From: Lachnotalea glycerini
Lineage (GTDB): Bacteria; Bacillota; Clostridia; Lachnospirales; Lachnospiraceae
Direction of reading: 5' to 3'
Length of the DNA stretch: 64,000 bases
Assembly: GCF_003201285.1 (NCBI RefSeq)
Contig: NZ_QICS01000005.1
Location: 1-64,000 of the forward strand
In this document: positions 28,134-36,312 of the stretch, one piece after another
Position numbering within the stretch: the stretch's first letter is position 1
Layout of the letters: every line of letters begins with the position of its first letter
Notes under the pieces: model-generated
Database searches by the model: none
What the model was told of the DNA's origin: nothing
What the model saw: only the letters and a program-made list of their open reading frames with translations
Made by a program: the position numbers and the translations under genes

Positions 28134-29402
28134 TTAGCCCACATAGCTGTGTGGATTTACATAACTCCCGTTTAGACGGACTCCAAAATGCAAATGCGGC
28201 CCTGTTGATCTGCCTGTCGAACCGACTGCTGCAATTGTGTCTCCCTTGGATACATTTTGCCCGGTACTTACATATAATTCGGATGCATGCATATAAATTG
28301 TATACAATCCATCTCCATGATCAATCATTACATAATTACCCATAGATGAATTATACCCCGCACCAACTACCGTTCCATTATAAGCTGCCACAATAGTGCT
28401 TCCCGTGGAAGCTGAAATATCAATTCCATTATGAAATTTATATACTTCAAGAATGGGGTGTAAACGATTCCCATACTCACTGCTTATCGTTTTACTAGAC
28501 GGACACGGCCATGTAAATGTACCTCCATCATATGTGGTTGTAATATTTTCGGTGGATTTCTGGTTTGAATCAGCTGTTTGTTCTGCCTCCTGAATCTTTT
28601 TAATTTCAGCTTTTTTGGCCGCTACTGATTTCTCTAATGCATCTATCACTTCATTTTGTGCTTTAATATCTGCTTCGTAGTCATCTTCTAATTCTTTGGC
28701 AGACAGAATTTCACTCTCATATTTGGCTATCTGAGTCGATTTTGTATCAATTAAATCGGATACCTCATTTTCCTTTGCCTGCGTCTGAGCTTGCAGTTCT
28801 TTAAGCTCTGACTGTTCTGTCTCCAAGCTTTCTTTTACTTGGGCAACGCAAAGCTTTGTCTCCTGAAATTTGTCCAGCATATTTTGATCGTATTCGGTTA
28901 TTTGATTGATATATTCAGCAGTATTTAAAAGCTGCGAAAAAGATTTAGAATTTAGAATCAATTCAATATATGCAACATTTCCGTTTTCATACATGAATTT
29001 AATTCTTTTCTTCATTACTTCATATTGATTGGCTGCATCTTCCTCCGCCTTTTCAAGCTCTTTTGCAGTTTCTTCTATTTCAAGTTCTTTCACGTCTATT
29101 TGGCTGCATATTTCCTCAATTTTTTCTGTAATAGAATTTAACTGACTGTCCAGATCTTTCACATAGCTTTCTATATTGCTCTTTTTATCCGCAAGAGAAT
29201 CAATTGCCTTTTGTGTATCTTCTAGACCTGATTTCAGCTCTTCAGACTCCGAGTTTGCATTTTCAAGTTCCTCCTCTAGCTCTTTCTTTTCCTGCTGAGC
29301 CTGCTCAGACGATGTTGTTTTAGAAGCATAAGAAATTAAGCTATGACTAAACGCCAAATTGAAAGAAAGTATAATTAATGCCATTATTATATACTTCTTC
29401 AT
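28134..29402 (-). CDS. Secreted murein hydrolase, coiled coil plus M23 (LytM) domain
   Basis: EnvC/PcsB-like architecture in 422 aa: signal peptide (1-25, ending near SLISYASK), a long charged coiled coil (about 30-265), then a LytM/M23 endopeptidase domain (about 300-420). Zinc motifs are present in FHNGIDISASTGS (HxxxD) and GPHLHFGVRL (HxH). It lies 8 nt after ftsX. In E. coli and Streptococcus, FtsEX activates the coiled-coil protein EnvC or PcsB, so this is the likely effector of the FtsEX complex encoded here. Unlike EnvC, both zinc motifs look intact, so it may cut peptidoglycan itself. Confidence 0.9.
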   Translation of the reverse strand: MKKYIIMALIILSFNLAFSHSLISYASKTTSSEQAQQEKKELEEELENANSESEELKSGLEDTQKAIDSLADKKSNIESYVKDLDSQLNSITEKIEEICSQIDVKELEIEETAKELEKAEEDAANQYEVMKKRIKFMYENGNVAYIELILNSKSFSQLLNTAEYINQITEYDQNMLDKFQETKLCVAQVKESLETEQSELKELQAQTQAKENEVSDLIDTKSTQIAKYESEILSAKELEDDYEADIKAQNEVIDALEKSVAAKKAEIKKIQEAEQTADSNQKSTENITTTYDGGTFTWPCPSSKTISSEYGNRLHPILEVYKFHNGIDISASTGSTIVAAYNGTVVGAGYNSSMGNYVMIDHGDGLYTIYMHASELYVSTGQNVSKGDTIAAVGSTGRSTGPHLHFGVRLNGSYVNPHSYVG

Positions 29403-29410
29403 AACTTCAC

Positions 29411-30319
29411 CTATACCTTTAAATGTTTACGTATAGTTATAAAACTTCCCATGAAACCGATTCCCACTCCTATCAGCAATGCAATCGGTATAAGTGTTGA
29501 AAATACAGTATTGACTGGTAAAAAATTCAATAAATCCTGTAATATTTTAAACTTATCGTTGACAAATTCAATAATATTACGATACATAAAATAAAGTGCA
29601 ACCAATGGAATACAAGAACCAATTAAACCAATCATAATACCTTCTACTATAAATGGGGCTCGAACAAAAAAATCCGTTGCTCCAATCAATTTCATAATAG
29701 AAATTTCTTCTCTTCGGACTGCAATACCGATCGTTACCGTGTTGCTAATCAAAAAAATTGCAACAGCAAATAAAATAACAATAATTGCTAACGATATATA
29801 CCCGATTAAAACATTAAAATTAGCTAATGTATTGGCCACTATTTCTGAACGCTTTACCTCCCGAACTCCATCCAATGATTCTAAATATGTAACTAATGCC
29901 TTTTGTAATGAAACATCATTTAAATAAATCTCGTAACTAGCGGAATTTGCTAACGGGTTATCATCCTGAAAACTTTCTGCTAATTCTTGATTTCCGTTAA
30001 AAGTATCATTAATAAATCGATTCAAAGCTTCCTCCGCCGAAATATATTCGTATTTAGAAACCTCCACACGTTTGCTGATCTCATCGCCAATTGCTGTTAT
30101 TTGTTCCTGAGAAATACCATCATTAAAAAATACAGAAACGGATACACCTGTTTCAGCCTGTTTTACAATATGCTGAAAATTAAAAACCATTGTATAAAAT
30201 AATCCAAATAAAAAAATACATGCTGCCATGGTTGCAATAGAGGCCAAAGAAAACATCTTATTTCTAATAATATTTTTAAAACCCTGTTTTAAACTATATA
30301 CAATTGAACTAACTCTCAT
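29411..30319 (-). CDS. ftsX: Cell division membrane protein FtsX
   Basis: Membrane half of FtsEX (302 aa): one N-terminal membrane segment (about 25-45), a large extracytoplasmic loop (about 50-170) that binds the hydrolase partner, then three more segments, the usual four-TM topology. FKNIIRNKMFSLASIATMAA and the run RREEISIMKLIGATDFFVRA are typical. ATG 30319 is chosen because AAGGTGG lies 8 nt upstream; it overlaps ftsE by 11 nt, as usual. A GTG at 30331 is an alternative. Confidence 0.95.
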   Translation of the reverse strand: MRVSSIVYSLKQGFKNIIRNKMFSLASIATMAACIFLFGLFYTMVFNFQHIVKQAETGVSVSVFFNDGISQEQITAIGDEISKRVEVSKYEYISAEEALNRFINDTFNGNQELAESFQDDNPLANSASYEIYLNDVSLQKALVTYLESLDGVREVKRSEIVANTLANFNVLIGYISLAIIVILFAVAIFLISNTVTIGIAVRREEISIMKLIGATDFFVRAPFIVEGIMIGLIGSCIPLVALYFMYRNIIEFVNDKFKILQDLLNFLPVNTVFSTLIPIALLIGVGIGFMGSFITIRKHLKV

Positions 30320-30995
30320 AAGCGTACCCACCTTCTTTTTCGTCGCTTACAATTACACCTTTATTCATTGTAATAACTCTTTTTTGCATTGCATCCACTA
30401 TCTCTCTGTTGTGTGTTACAACTAAAACGGTAGTGCCTCTTTGATTTGCTTCCTCTAAAAGTTTCATAATATCCCATGAATTTTTAGGATCCAGATTACC
30501 TGTCGGCTCATCAGCTAGCAAAATGGAAGGTTTATTCACTAATGCTCTGGCAAGAGCTACTCTTTGCTGCTCACCGCCTGATAATTCTTTCGGATTTGAT
30601 TTATACTTTTCAGCCAAACCCACCATTGAAAGCATAGCAGGCACTTGCCTTTTTATGTTTTTCGTAGGTACTTGGATGACTCTCTGCGCAAATGCTACAT
30701 TTTCATAAACATTTCTGTCCTTAAGCAATCTAAAATCCTGAAAAACAACTCCTATTTCTCTTCTGAATTTAGGAATTTGCCTTCGTTTCAGTCTAGATAA
30801 GTTTTTACTATTTACTGTAATTTTTCCTGATGTAGGCTCTAATTCCTTTAATAATAATTTTATTAAAGTAGATTTGCCTGAGCCACTGCTGCCAACGATA
30901 AATACAAACTCGCCTTTTTCAATACTAAGACTTACTCCATTTATGGCAGGGGTTCCGGTAGAATAAATCTTACTAACATTTTCCAGTTCTATCAT
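30309..30995 (-). CDS. ftsE: Cell division ATP-binding protein FtsE
   Basis: Cytoplasmic ABC ATPase (228 aa) that drives conformational changes in FtsX to control septal or lateral-wall hydrolysis. Walker A GSSGSGKST (35-43), signature LSGGEQQRVALARAL and Walker B ILLADEPTGNLDP are intact, with a switch histidine in VVTHNREIV. It starts 13 nt after the regulator gene upstream. Confidence 0.96.
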   Translation of the reverse strand: MIELENVSKIYSTGTPAINGVSLSIEKGEFVFIVGSSGSGKSTLIKLLLKELEPTSGKITVNSKNLSRLKRRQIPKFRREIGVVFQDFRLLKDRNVYENVAFAQRVIQVPTKNIKRQVPAMLSMVGLAEKYKSNPKELSGGEQQRVALARALVNKPSILLADEPTGNLDPKNSWDIMKLLEEANQRGTTVLVVTHNREIVDAMQKRVITMNKGVIVSDEKEGGYAYES

Positions 30996-31008
30996 TTTTA
31001 CTCCTTAA

Positions 31009-32094
31009 TCAATAATCCAATGTCTCCATATACTTCATATATTTAACTACCATAAGCGCAATCTTAAAGGTGATTGCATCCTCAAATACTCTCAGATCAA
31101 GGCCTGTACTTTTTTGTAATTTATCAAGCCTGTAAACGAGTGTATTTCGGTGTATATATAACTGTCTTGAAGTTTCTGACACATTTAGACTATTTTCAAA
31201 AAACTTGTAAATTGTTGTTAACGTTTCCTCATCAAAATCATCTGGTGATTTCCCATCAAATATTTCCTTAATAAACATTTTACAAAGTGGTATTGGAAGC
31301 TGGTAAATAAGTCTTCCTATTCCAAGTGTACTATAAGCTATGATGTCTCTTTCACTAAAGAAAATTCTTCCTACATCAAGAGCCATCTTTGCTTCCTTAT
31401 AGGATCTTGACACCTCTTTAATTTCATTTACTATAGTACCGTATGCTATATGAACTTTACAACCATTCGCACTAAACAAATCAAGAATACTTTTGGCTGT
31501 TTTGTTCATTTCCTCATAACCTTCGTTTGTTCCTACTTCTTTTACTACGATTACACTTTTTTCATCAACAGCTGTTATAAAATCCTTGGTTTTTCCCCCA
31601 AAAAGTCCCCTGACAATCTCAAGACCATTTAAATCTTTTTCATTGTTTATCTCAATAATAAAGACGGCTCTTTTGACTTCTGTATCAATATGCAGCTTCT
31701 TTGACCTATTGTAAATGTCTACTAATAGCAGATTGTCTAACAAAAGATTTTTTATAAAATTATCTTTATCAAAACGCTCCTTATAAGCCACTAAAAGATT
31801 TTGTATCTGGAAAGCTGCAATCTTACCAACCATATATACATCTTCGCTCCCACCGTTTGCTAATAGTATATATTCCAATTGATGCTCATCAAATACCTTG
31901 AAAAATTGATATCCTTGCATAACCTGGCTGTCTGCCGGAGAATCTGCAAACGAAAGAACAACATCCTCATAAGCCTCTGCTTCATTGAAGGTTGTTGCCA
32001 ATACATTCCCATCTGTATCCATTATACATAAATCTACTCTTGTAATTCCTTTCAGTCCTTCAATTGTATTTTGAAGTATTTGATTTGATATCAT
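31009..32094 (-). CDS. PucR/CdaR-type transcriptional regulator
   Basis: A 361-aa protein with an N-terminal sensory region (about 1-140; VDLCIMDTDGNVLATTF looks like the sugar-diacid-binding domain), a central GGDEF-like PucR region and a C-terminal helix-turn-helix of the PucR family (about 300-355; NVSETSRQLYIHRNTLVYRL). Not to be confused with the c-di-AMP-cyclase regulator CdaR at 60-61 kb. It lies 13 nt upstream of ftsE, so it may be co-transcribed with the ftsEX-M23 genes. Ligand unknown. Confidence 0.85.
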   Translation of the reverse strand: MISNQILQNTIEGLKGITRVDLCIMDTDGNVLATTFNEAEAYEDVVLSFADSPADSQVMQGYQFFKVFDEHQLEYILLANGGSEDVYMVGKIAAFQIQNLLVAYKERFDKDNFIKNLLLDNLLLVDIYNRSKKLHIDTEVKRAVFIIEINNEKDLNGLEIVRGLFGGKTKDFITAVDEKSVIVVKEVGTNEGYEEMNKTAKSILDLFSANGCKVHIAYGTIVNEIKEVSRSYKEAKMALDVGRIFFSERDIIAYSTLGIGRLIYQLPIPLCKMFIKEIFDGKSPDDFDEETLTTIYKFFENSLNVSETSRQLYIHRNTLVYRLDKLQKSTGLDLRVFEDAITFKIALMVVKYMKYMETLDY

Positions 32095-32210
32095 TACACT
32101 TCTCTCCTTTAACCTTGGTATTTTTTATTAATATACAACTTTCACAACAATAAAATACATTAATTTTATAATTAAAATAGCCTATTCTATATTTTAATGC
32201 AAAAGTGCAA

Positions 32211-32259
32211 AAAAATAAAGAGGAAATACGTGGTTTTTATGCATTTTCTCTTTATTTTT
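32211..32259 (-). terminator. Terminator of the wecG-yitT operon
   Basis: AAAAATAAAGAG pairs with CTCTTTATTTTT; A and T rich arms give T runs on both strands. It sits 58 bp past the yitT stop and about 115 bp upstream of the PucR-type regulator. Confidence 0.85.
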
Positions 32260-32316
32260 ATCAAAAACTAAGAAAATCACACTGTACATAGTTCACAATA
32301 GTGCATAATTCAACAC

Positions 32317-33177
32317 TTACTTGTTAAATTTATACTCCATGAAACCCTCTCCTAATACTTCTCTTACATCGCTCACTATCACAAAAGCATTGGGATCAAT
32401 TTGAGTAACGATTTCCTTAACTTGGACAATTTCTTTTTTAGATACCACACACATGATTACTTTTTTTTCCAAAGAGGAGTACATTCCGGTTGCATGAAGT
32501 CCTGTAGCCCCTCTTTCCATAACAGTCATTATAGCATTTGCTACCTCATCCTGATGATTCGTTATAATATAGGCAAGCTTAGAAAATTTAAGTCCCTCTA
32601 TAATTCCATCTGTAACTTGTGAAACAACAAATATTGATATAATCGCGTATAAAGCCCGATTCAATCCAAAAATATAGGCTCCGGCTAATACTACCAAGGC
32701 ATCTATCAATTGTAAAATCTGTGCAATAGAATAATGCTTTAAATAATGTTGAAGAAACGCTGCCACCATGTCTGTTCCACCGGTCGTTGCCCTTGCCAAA
32801 AACACCATTCCTATTCCGATACCACTAATTACACCACCAAAAATCGCGGCTAATATATAGTCCTCTGTCATAATATTCATAGTAGGCAAAACATAGAGCC
32901 ATATAGACAATGCTGCTGTTGAATAAAGTGTTCTTGCAATAAAACGAAAACCCTTTATTCTTGCTCCAATCAAAAAAACAGGAATATTCAGCATAATATT
33001 AGTCAGCCATAGTGGAATATTACTATATGCTTTTACTATAATAGCAATACCTGTAAACCCTCCGGTAACCATTGATATTGGATCATATATGGAATTGATA
33101 GCAACCGCCATAAAACAAGTTCCTATTGTCATTAGTAAATAATCAATATAAACTGGTCTGTTACTTGATATTTCCAT
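32317..33177 (-). CDS. YitT-family membrane protein
   Basis: A 286-aa protein with about five or six N-terminal membrane segments (DUF161/YitT: GTCFMAVAINSIYDPISMV, GGFTGIAIIV, IPLWLTNIMLNIPVFLIG) and a soluble C-terminal DUF2179 domain (about 215-285; MERGATGLHATGMYSS, EKKVIMCVVSKKEI). The family is common in Firmicutes; its transport substrate is not established. It follows the WecG/TagA-like gene by 3 nt, so the two are translationally linked. Confidence 0.9.
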   Translation of the reverse strand: MEISSNRPVYIDYLLMTIGTCFMAVAINSIYDPISMVTGGFTGIAIIVKAYSNIPLWLTNIMLNIPVFLIGARIKGFRFIARTLYSTAALSIWLYVLPTMNIMTEDYILAAIFGGVISGIGIGMVFLARATTGGTDMVAAFLQHYLKHYSIAQILQLIDALVVLAGAYIFGLNRALYAIISIFVVSQVTDGIIEGLKFSKLAYIITNHQDEVANAIMTVMERGATGLHATGMYSSLEKKVIMCVVSKKEIVQVKEIVTQIDPNAFVIVSDVREVLGEGFMEYKFNK

Positions 33178-33180
33178 TTC

Positions 33181-33858
33181 TTATTCACCGTTTTCGTTCT
33201 CGTATTTTTTAACCTTACTGATAAGAATCTTCTTTTCAATTAGTTTACTTAGCCAGTTATTCTTTAAACTCCAATCTCCAAATTGTAATACATCATTTAA
33301 CCCAATCCATACTTTTGCGCTTATTCTATTTTTATTTTCTATTACAAAATTCTCCTGAAAAGGCGAAGGTAGTATTGATAATATAACATCCGGAGCTACA
33401 CTGTTAATTTCATTTACAATTGAATCCCAATCAGATTCATGCCCCTCAACCGCATATTTACCCGCAATATTTAATCCAATATAACGCTTGGTAATTGCTT
33501 TCATATACCGATCAACCTCTTGCTCTTTCTCCCCCAGCACATAGATTGTTTTCTCTCTCTTAATGATATTTCTAAAAAATTGGACAATAAATTCCCTATC
33601 AGATGCTTCCCATAGCTTTTGCTCGTCTGTCAAACCAGCCGCTTCCAGAATCGCTTTGTCTCCTGCAACAGTTAGATCCATCTTCTCAATATACTCTTTG
33701 AATTCTTCATCGTCCACTGCCCGAAGTAATGTAGGAATTTGTATGATACTAATAGTATTCATACAATCATTATCTAAATATTCATCAATGAGGTATTTAC
33801 TATCTGCAATCAAATAATTGTCAATTTCTATACCTAAAACATTTATTTTGTTCTCCAT
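33181..33858 (-). CDS. Divergent WecG/TagA/CpsF-family protein (GT26)
   Basis: A 225-aa protein with the GT26 layout: INVLGIEIDNY start, a ~100-residue middle with IYVLGEKEQEVDRYMKAITK, then NSVAPDVILSILPSPFQENF and WIGLNDVLQFG. In TagA/WecG the active site has a Thr/Asn segment and ADG or PDG; here that block reads DLTVAGDKAIL (61-71), so the catalytic Asp position is Gly with Asp one place later. It may have altered chemistry or a non-catalytic role. It forms a two-gene operon with yitT and is not near other wall-teichoic-acid genes. Confidence 0.75.
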   Translation of the reverse strand: MENKINVLGIEIDNYLIADSKYLIDEYLDNDCMNTISIIQIPTLLRAVDDEEFKEYIEKMDLTVAGDKAILEAAGLTDEQKLWEASDREFIVQFFRNIIKREKTIYVLGEKEQEVDRYMKAITKRYIGLNIAGKYAVEGHESDWDSIVNEINSVAPDVILSILPSPFQENFVIENKNRISAKVWIGLNDVLQFGDWSLKNNWLSKLIEKKILISKVKKYENENGE

Positions 33859-34011
33859 ACTTTCACCCTATCAATTTAATTAATAGAAACACTTGAAGTG
33901 AACCATATATAACTTCTAATTTCTTTAGTACAAATTTACTATTACAATTCAATCTAGTATAGCAAACTTGGTAATATTTTTCAATTATTAATTTCATTAC
34001 ACCAATAATAA

Positions 34012-34040
34012 TTGATTTATCCGCTTAATTATAGTATATT
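34012..34040 (+). promoter_or_regulatory. Sigma-A-type promoter of the yjfB-like gene
   Basis: TTGATT and TATATT with a 17-bp spacer, about 38 bp before the start codon; AGGAGG follows at the correct spacing. Confidence 0.7.
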
Positions 34041-34077
34041 CAAGTAATAGTAATAAAAATGAATAGGAGGTCATAGA

Positions 34078-34269
34078 ATGGATATTGCTTCTTTATCTAT
34101 GGAATTAAGCCAGAACAAGGTTATGAATCAAGTTTCCACCGCTTTATTAAGCAAATCTCTTGATATGGCAGAAGATTTGACTGCTAATGTCACCGATATG
34201 ATTGATACTATGCCAACTCCCTCTGCATCACCAGAGGGAATCGGAACTATGATTGACATCACACTCTAA
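34078..34269 (+). CDS. YjfB-like small protein (putative motility protein)
   Basis: A 63-aa protein matching the YjfB_motility family pattern: MDIASLSMELSQNKVMNQVS, a helical middle with SKSLDMAEDLTANVTDM, and a Gly-rich C-terminus ending IGTMIDITL (usual family ending N-IDI-V/L). It is predicted cytoplasmic, helical, with no signal peptide. Family members occur in flagellated Firmicutes and Proteobacteria; function unproved. It is monocistronic with a good promoter and AGGAGG. No flagellar genes are in this window. Confidence 0.8.
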   Translation: MDIASLSMELSQNKVMNQVSTALLSKSLDMAEDLTANVTDMIDTMPTPSASPEGIGTMIDITL

Positions 34270-34298
34270 AGGAAAATAATATCATAATCTTTTTAGAA

Positions 34299-34356
34299 AG
34301 AATATACCCTGCAAGTAAGTTCACCGCTTTGTGATTCTCACTTATAGGGTATTTTC
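34299..34356. terminator. Terminator between yjfB-like gene and CPBP protease gene
   Basis: ATACCCT..CAAGT pairs with ACTTA..AGGGTAT (imperfect long stem). TTTTCTT follows on the plus strand. It lies between two convergent genes and probably serves both. Confidence 0.65.
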
Positions 34357-34362
34357 TTAATT

Positions 34363-35376
34363 CTACAGCTCAATTGAAAGTGTATTTTCTATATCCTCTA
34401 CATCTTGCTCTATTTCTACATTTTCATTGTAATTAGCCTGCACCACTTCTGATAAGACCATGTAACTAAGACAAAGCACTATGCTTACTATAAGCGGTAT
34501 GCTGATTGCCTTTCTAAGAATAAATTTATCCTCACCTTTTCGAATCATAAACACCGCTCTTAAGTGGTTCTCTCTTTTGCAATGCTTACCAATCCAAATG
34601 TATACTCCGATGGCCAGTGCCGTCGTTCCAACAGCTATAATGCCATATACTCCTGCTATCATAATTAAATATTTTGGAGTCAACTGACTTTGAAGCTGCT
34701 GACTGCTTTGTTCTAAGCCCCCCCATACCTTATTAGAAAGTGCCATTATAACTACACTATTCCCATTAATAAAGAAATGTGCAATCATCGTCGCATAGAT
34801 ACTGCCGGTTGCTTCAATTAACAGGGCAAAAACTATTCCTAATACAAATGCATATGAAAACTGATTAAAATTCAAATGCATCAATCCAAAAACAATGCCG
34901 CTAATCACTACTCCATATAAAACACTGCTTTTTCGATAAGTATGAAATAAAATTCCTCGAAATACAAATTCTTCACTAATAGCGGGAATAACTGCCATAA
35001 GCAGCAAATTCAGCAAAAAAGAATTACCTGTTAATTCATTTGTAAGGGTCAGTACGTTATTATTGGAAAACAGCATCGATACTGAGTTAATAAATGTAAT
35101 CAAAGGCATAATCAAAAAAGTCAGTAAAATAACCATAAAAATTGTTGCTACATCTATTTTCTTAAACCGAATCAACTTAAACGGATTGGTTTTTGTTATC
35201 AACAGATAGATTCCAACTGGAATCAAGATCAACAGTTGACTAAGTAACAGACTTTGATTTGTAGAATACTCAACGCTAATCTTCCTGATACTTAGCACTG
35301 TAAAAAAAGTAACTGCTCCCAAATGTATCAAAACCATTATAAAAAATAATAAATCTGCTTTTAAAGTATTTCTCAT
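34363..35376 (-). CDS. CPBP-family intramembrane metalloprotease
   Basis: A 337-aa membrane protein (about eight segments) of the CAAX/ABI (Rce1-like) family. Motif 1 EExxxR is Glu135-Glu136-Arg140 (ISEEFVFRGILFHTYR); motif 2 has His167 (GLMHLNFNQF) and motif 3 His200/Asn204 (ATMIAHFFINGNS), so the active site looks complete. Bacterial members are linked to bacteriocin self-immunity, regulated proteolysis and protein processing. A 60-residue cytoplasmic or external tail follows the last segment. No bacteriocin gene is adjacent. Confidence 0.9.
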   Translation of the reverse strand: MRNTLKADLLFFIMVLIHLGAVTFFTVLSIRKISVEYSTNQSLLLSQLLILIPVGIYLLITKTNPFKLIRFKKIDVATIFMVILLTFLIMPLITFINSVSMLFSNNNVLTLTNELTGNSFLLNLLLMAVIPAISEEFVFRGILFHTYRKSSVLYGVVISGIVFGLMHLNFNQFSYAFVLGIVFALLIEATGSIYATMIAHFFINGNSVVIMALSNKVWGGLEQSSQQLQSQLTPKYLIMIAGVYGIIAVGTTALAIGVYIWIGKHCKRENHLRAVFMIRKGEDKFILRKAISIPLIVSIVLCLSYMVLSEVVQANYNENVEIEQDVEDIENTLSIEL

Positions 35377-35499
35377 TTTAAATCTCCAGTTTCTATCTTT
35401 CCGTCATTCACAAAGTGTGAGCTTTGTCTGCCATTTTGCACGCTGTGGGGTTATAAAATAAATTCCCTAAAGTGACATATTTACTCTTAATTTAATAAA

Positions 35500-35524
35500 T
35501 AGGAAGTTCCCATCGAACTTCCTA
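35500..35524 (-). terminator. Terminator-like hairpin after the 77-aa gene
   Basis: TAGGAAGTTC / GAACTTCCTA, perfect 10-bp stem with 5-nt loop, 13 bp past the stop. The following minus-strand run is TTTATTAAATT, so termination strength is uncertain. Confidence 0.6.
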
Positions 35525-35536
35525 CATTCAATCTAA

Positions 35537-35770
35537 TTAGCCATTAATCATAAAAGATACAATTTTATCAATATCTTCTTTCTCATATGCAAGGATTTCA
35601 AGTTCTGAAATTTCACCATCAGAAAAAATATTTGCCATAGAAACATATTGTGAAAGCTTTGATTTCAGATTCAATCTGTCTCCTTCACCCGTTACCATTT
35701 CAACTCTGCCTACGCAGCTATCTACAACTTTAAAAAATTTGTCTACATCTTTAATGTTTTGTACTTTCAT
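35537..35770 (-). CDS. Unrecognised 77-aa protein, possibly HPr-like fold
   Basis: Well-formed small gene with AAGGAG before its ATG. I cannot assign it to a named family with confidence. The pattern (FFKVVDSCVGRVEMVTGEGD, LNLKSKLSQYVSMANIFSDG, then ISELEILAYEKEDIDKIVSF) follows the beta-alpha-beta order of HPr, with KSKLSQ at the place of the HPr KSxL/V helix, but there is no catalytic histidine near residue 15. It stands alone between ridA and the CPBP gene, followed by a hairpin. Confidence 0.6.
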   Translation of the reverse strand: MKVQNIKDVDKFFKVVDSCVGRVEMVTGEGDRLNLKSKLSQYVSMANIFSDGEISELEILAYEKEDIDKIVSFMING

Positions 35771-35879
35771 TAATCTATCTCCTTCCTGCTAAACCAATGC
35801 TTAGTTAGTTATTTTGGGATTATTTCCTATTGTTATTATACATCAAATAAAATTTAATGCAAAGATGTTTTTATTAAGT

Positions 35880-36254
35880 TTATTTTGTTGCAATTGCCTC
35901 TATTTCAAGTAAAACATCTTTTGGCAGTCTTGCAACCTCAACACATGATCTTGCCGGAAAAACTCCTGTAAAATATTTAGAATAGATTTCATTAATTTTA
36001 GAAAAATCATTCATTTCCTTAATAAAAACCGTTGTTTTAATAACCTGCTCCATACTGGTACCTGATGCCTGTAATAAATTGACTAAATTTACAAATACTT
36101 GTGTTGCCTGAGCTTCAACACCGTCTGGTATTTCTCCTGTTTCCGGTACGACTGGAATTACTCCTGATGTGTAAATTACCCCATTTACTTCTATTGCCTG
36201 TGAATAAGGTCCTATTGCTGCTGGTGCTTTGTCTGTACTGATTGCTTTTTTCAT
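35880..36254 (-). CDS. ridA: RidA-family enamine/imine deaminase
   Basis: Cytosolic trimeric enzyme (124 aa) that hydrolyses reactive 2-aminoacrylate and other imines from PLP enzymes. The family start AISTDKAPAAIGPYSQAIEV, YTSGVIPVVP and the active-site Arg in FPARSCVEVARLPKD are present, with the Glu in LLEIEAIA at the C-terminus. ATG 36254 is chosen over a GTG/ATG frame to 36275 because MKKAISTDKAP is the family start and AAGGA lies upstream. Confidence 0.95.
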   Translation of the reverse strand: MKKAISTDKAPAAIGPYSQAIEVNGVIYTSGVIPVVPETGEIPDGVEAQATQVFVNLVNLLQASGTSMEQVIKTTVFIKEMNDFSKINEIYSKYFTGVFPARSCVEVARLPKDVLLEIEAIATK

Positions 36255-36312
36255 ATTTAATTTTTCCTTTCGCATATTATTTATAAATAAATTTATCAGC
36301 TATAATGATAAA

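Noticed and set aside
31009-32094. Reading the PucR-type regulator as the c-di-AMP cyclase regulator CdaR
   Set aside because: The two share a name only. The 31-kb protein has a PucR helix-turn-helix; the YbbR-domain CdaR is at 60-61 kb beside cdaA.
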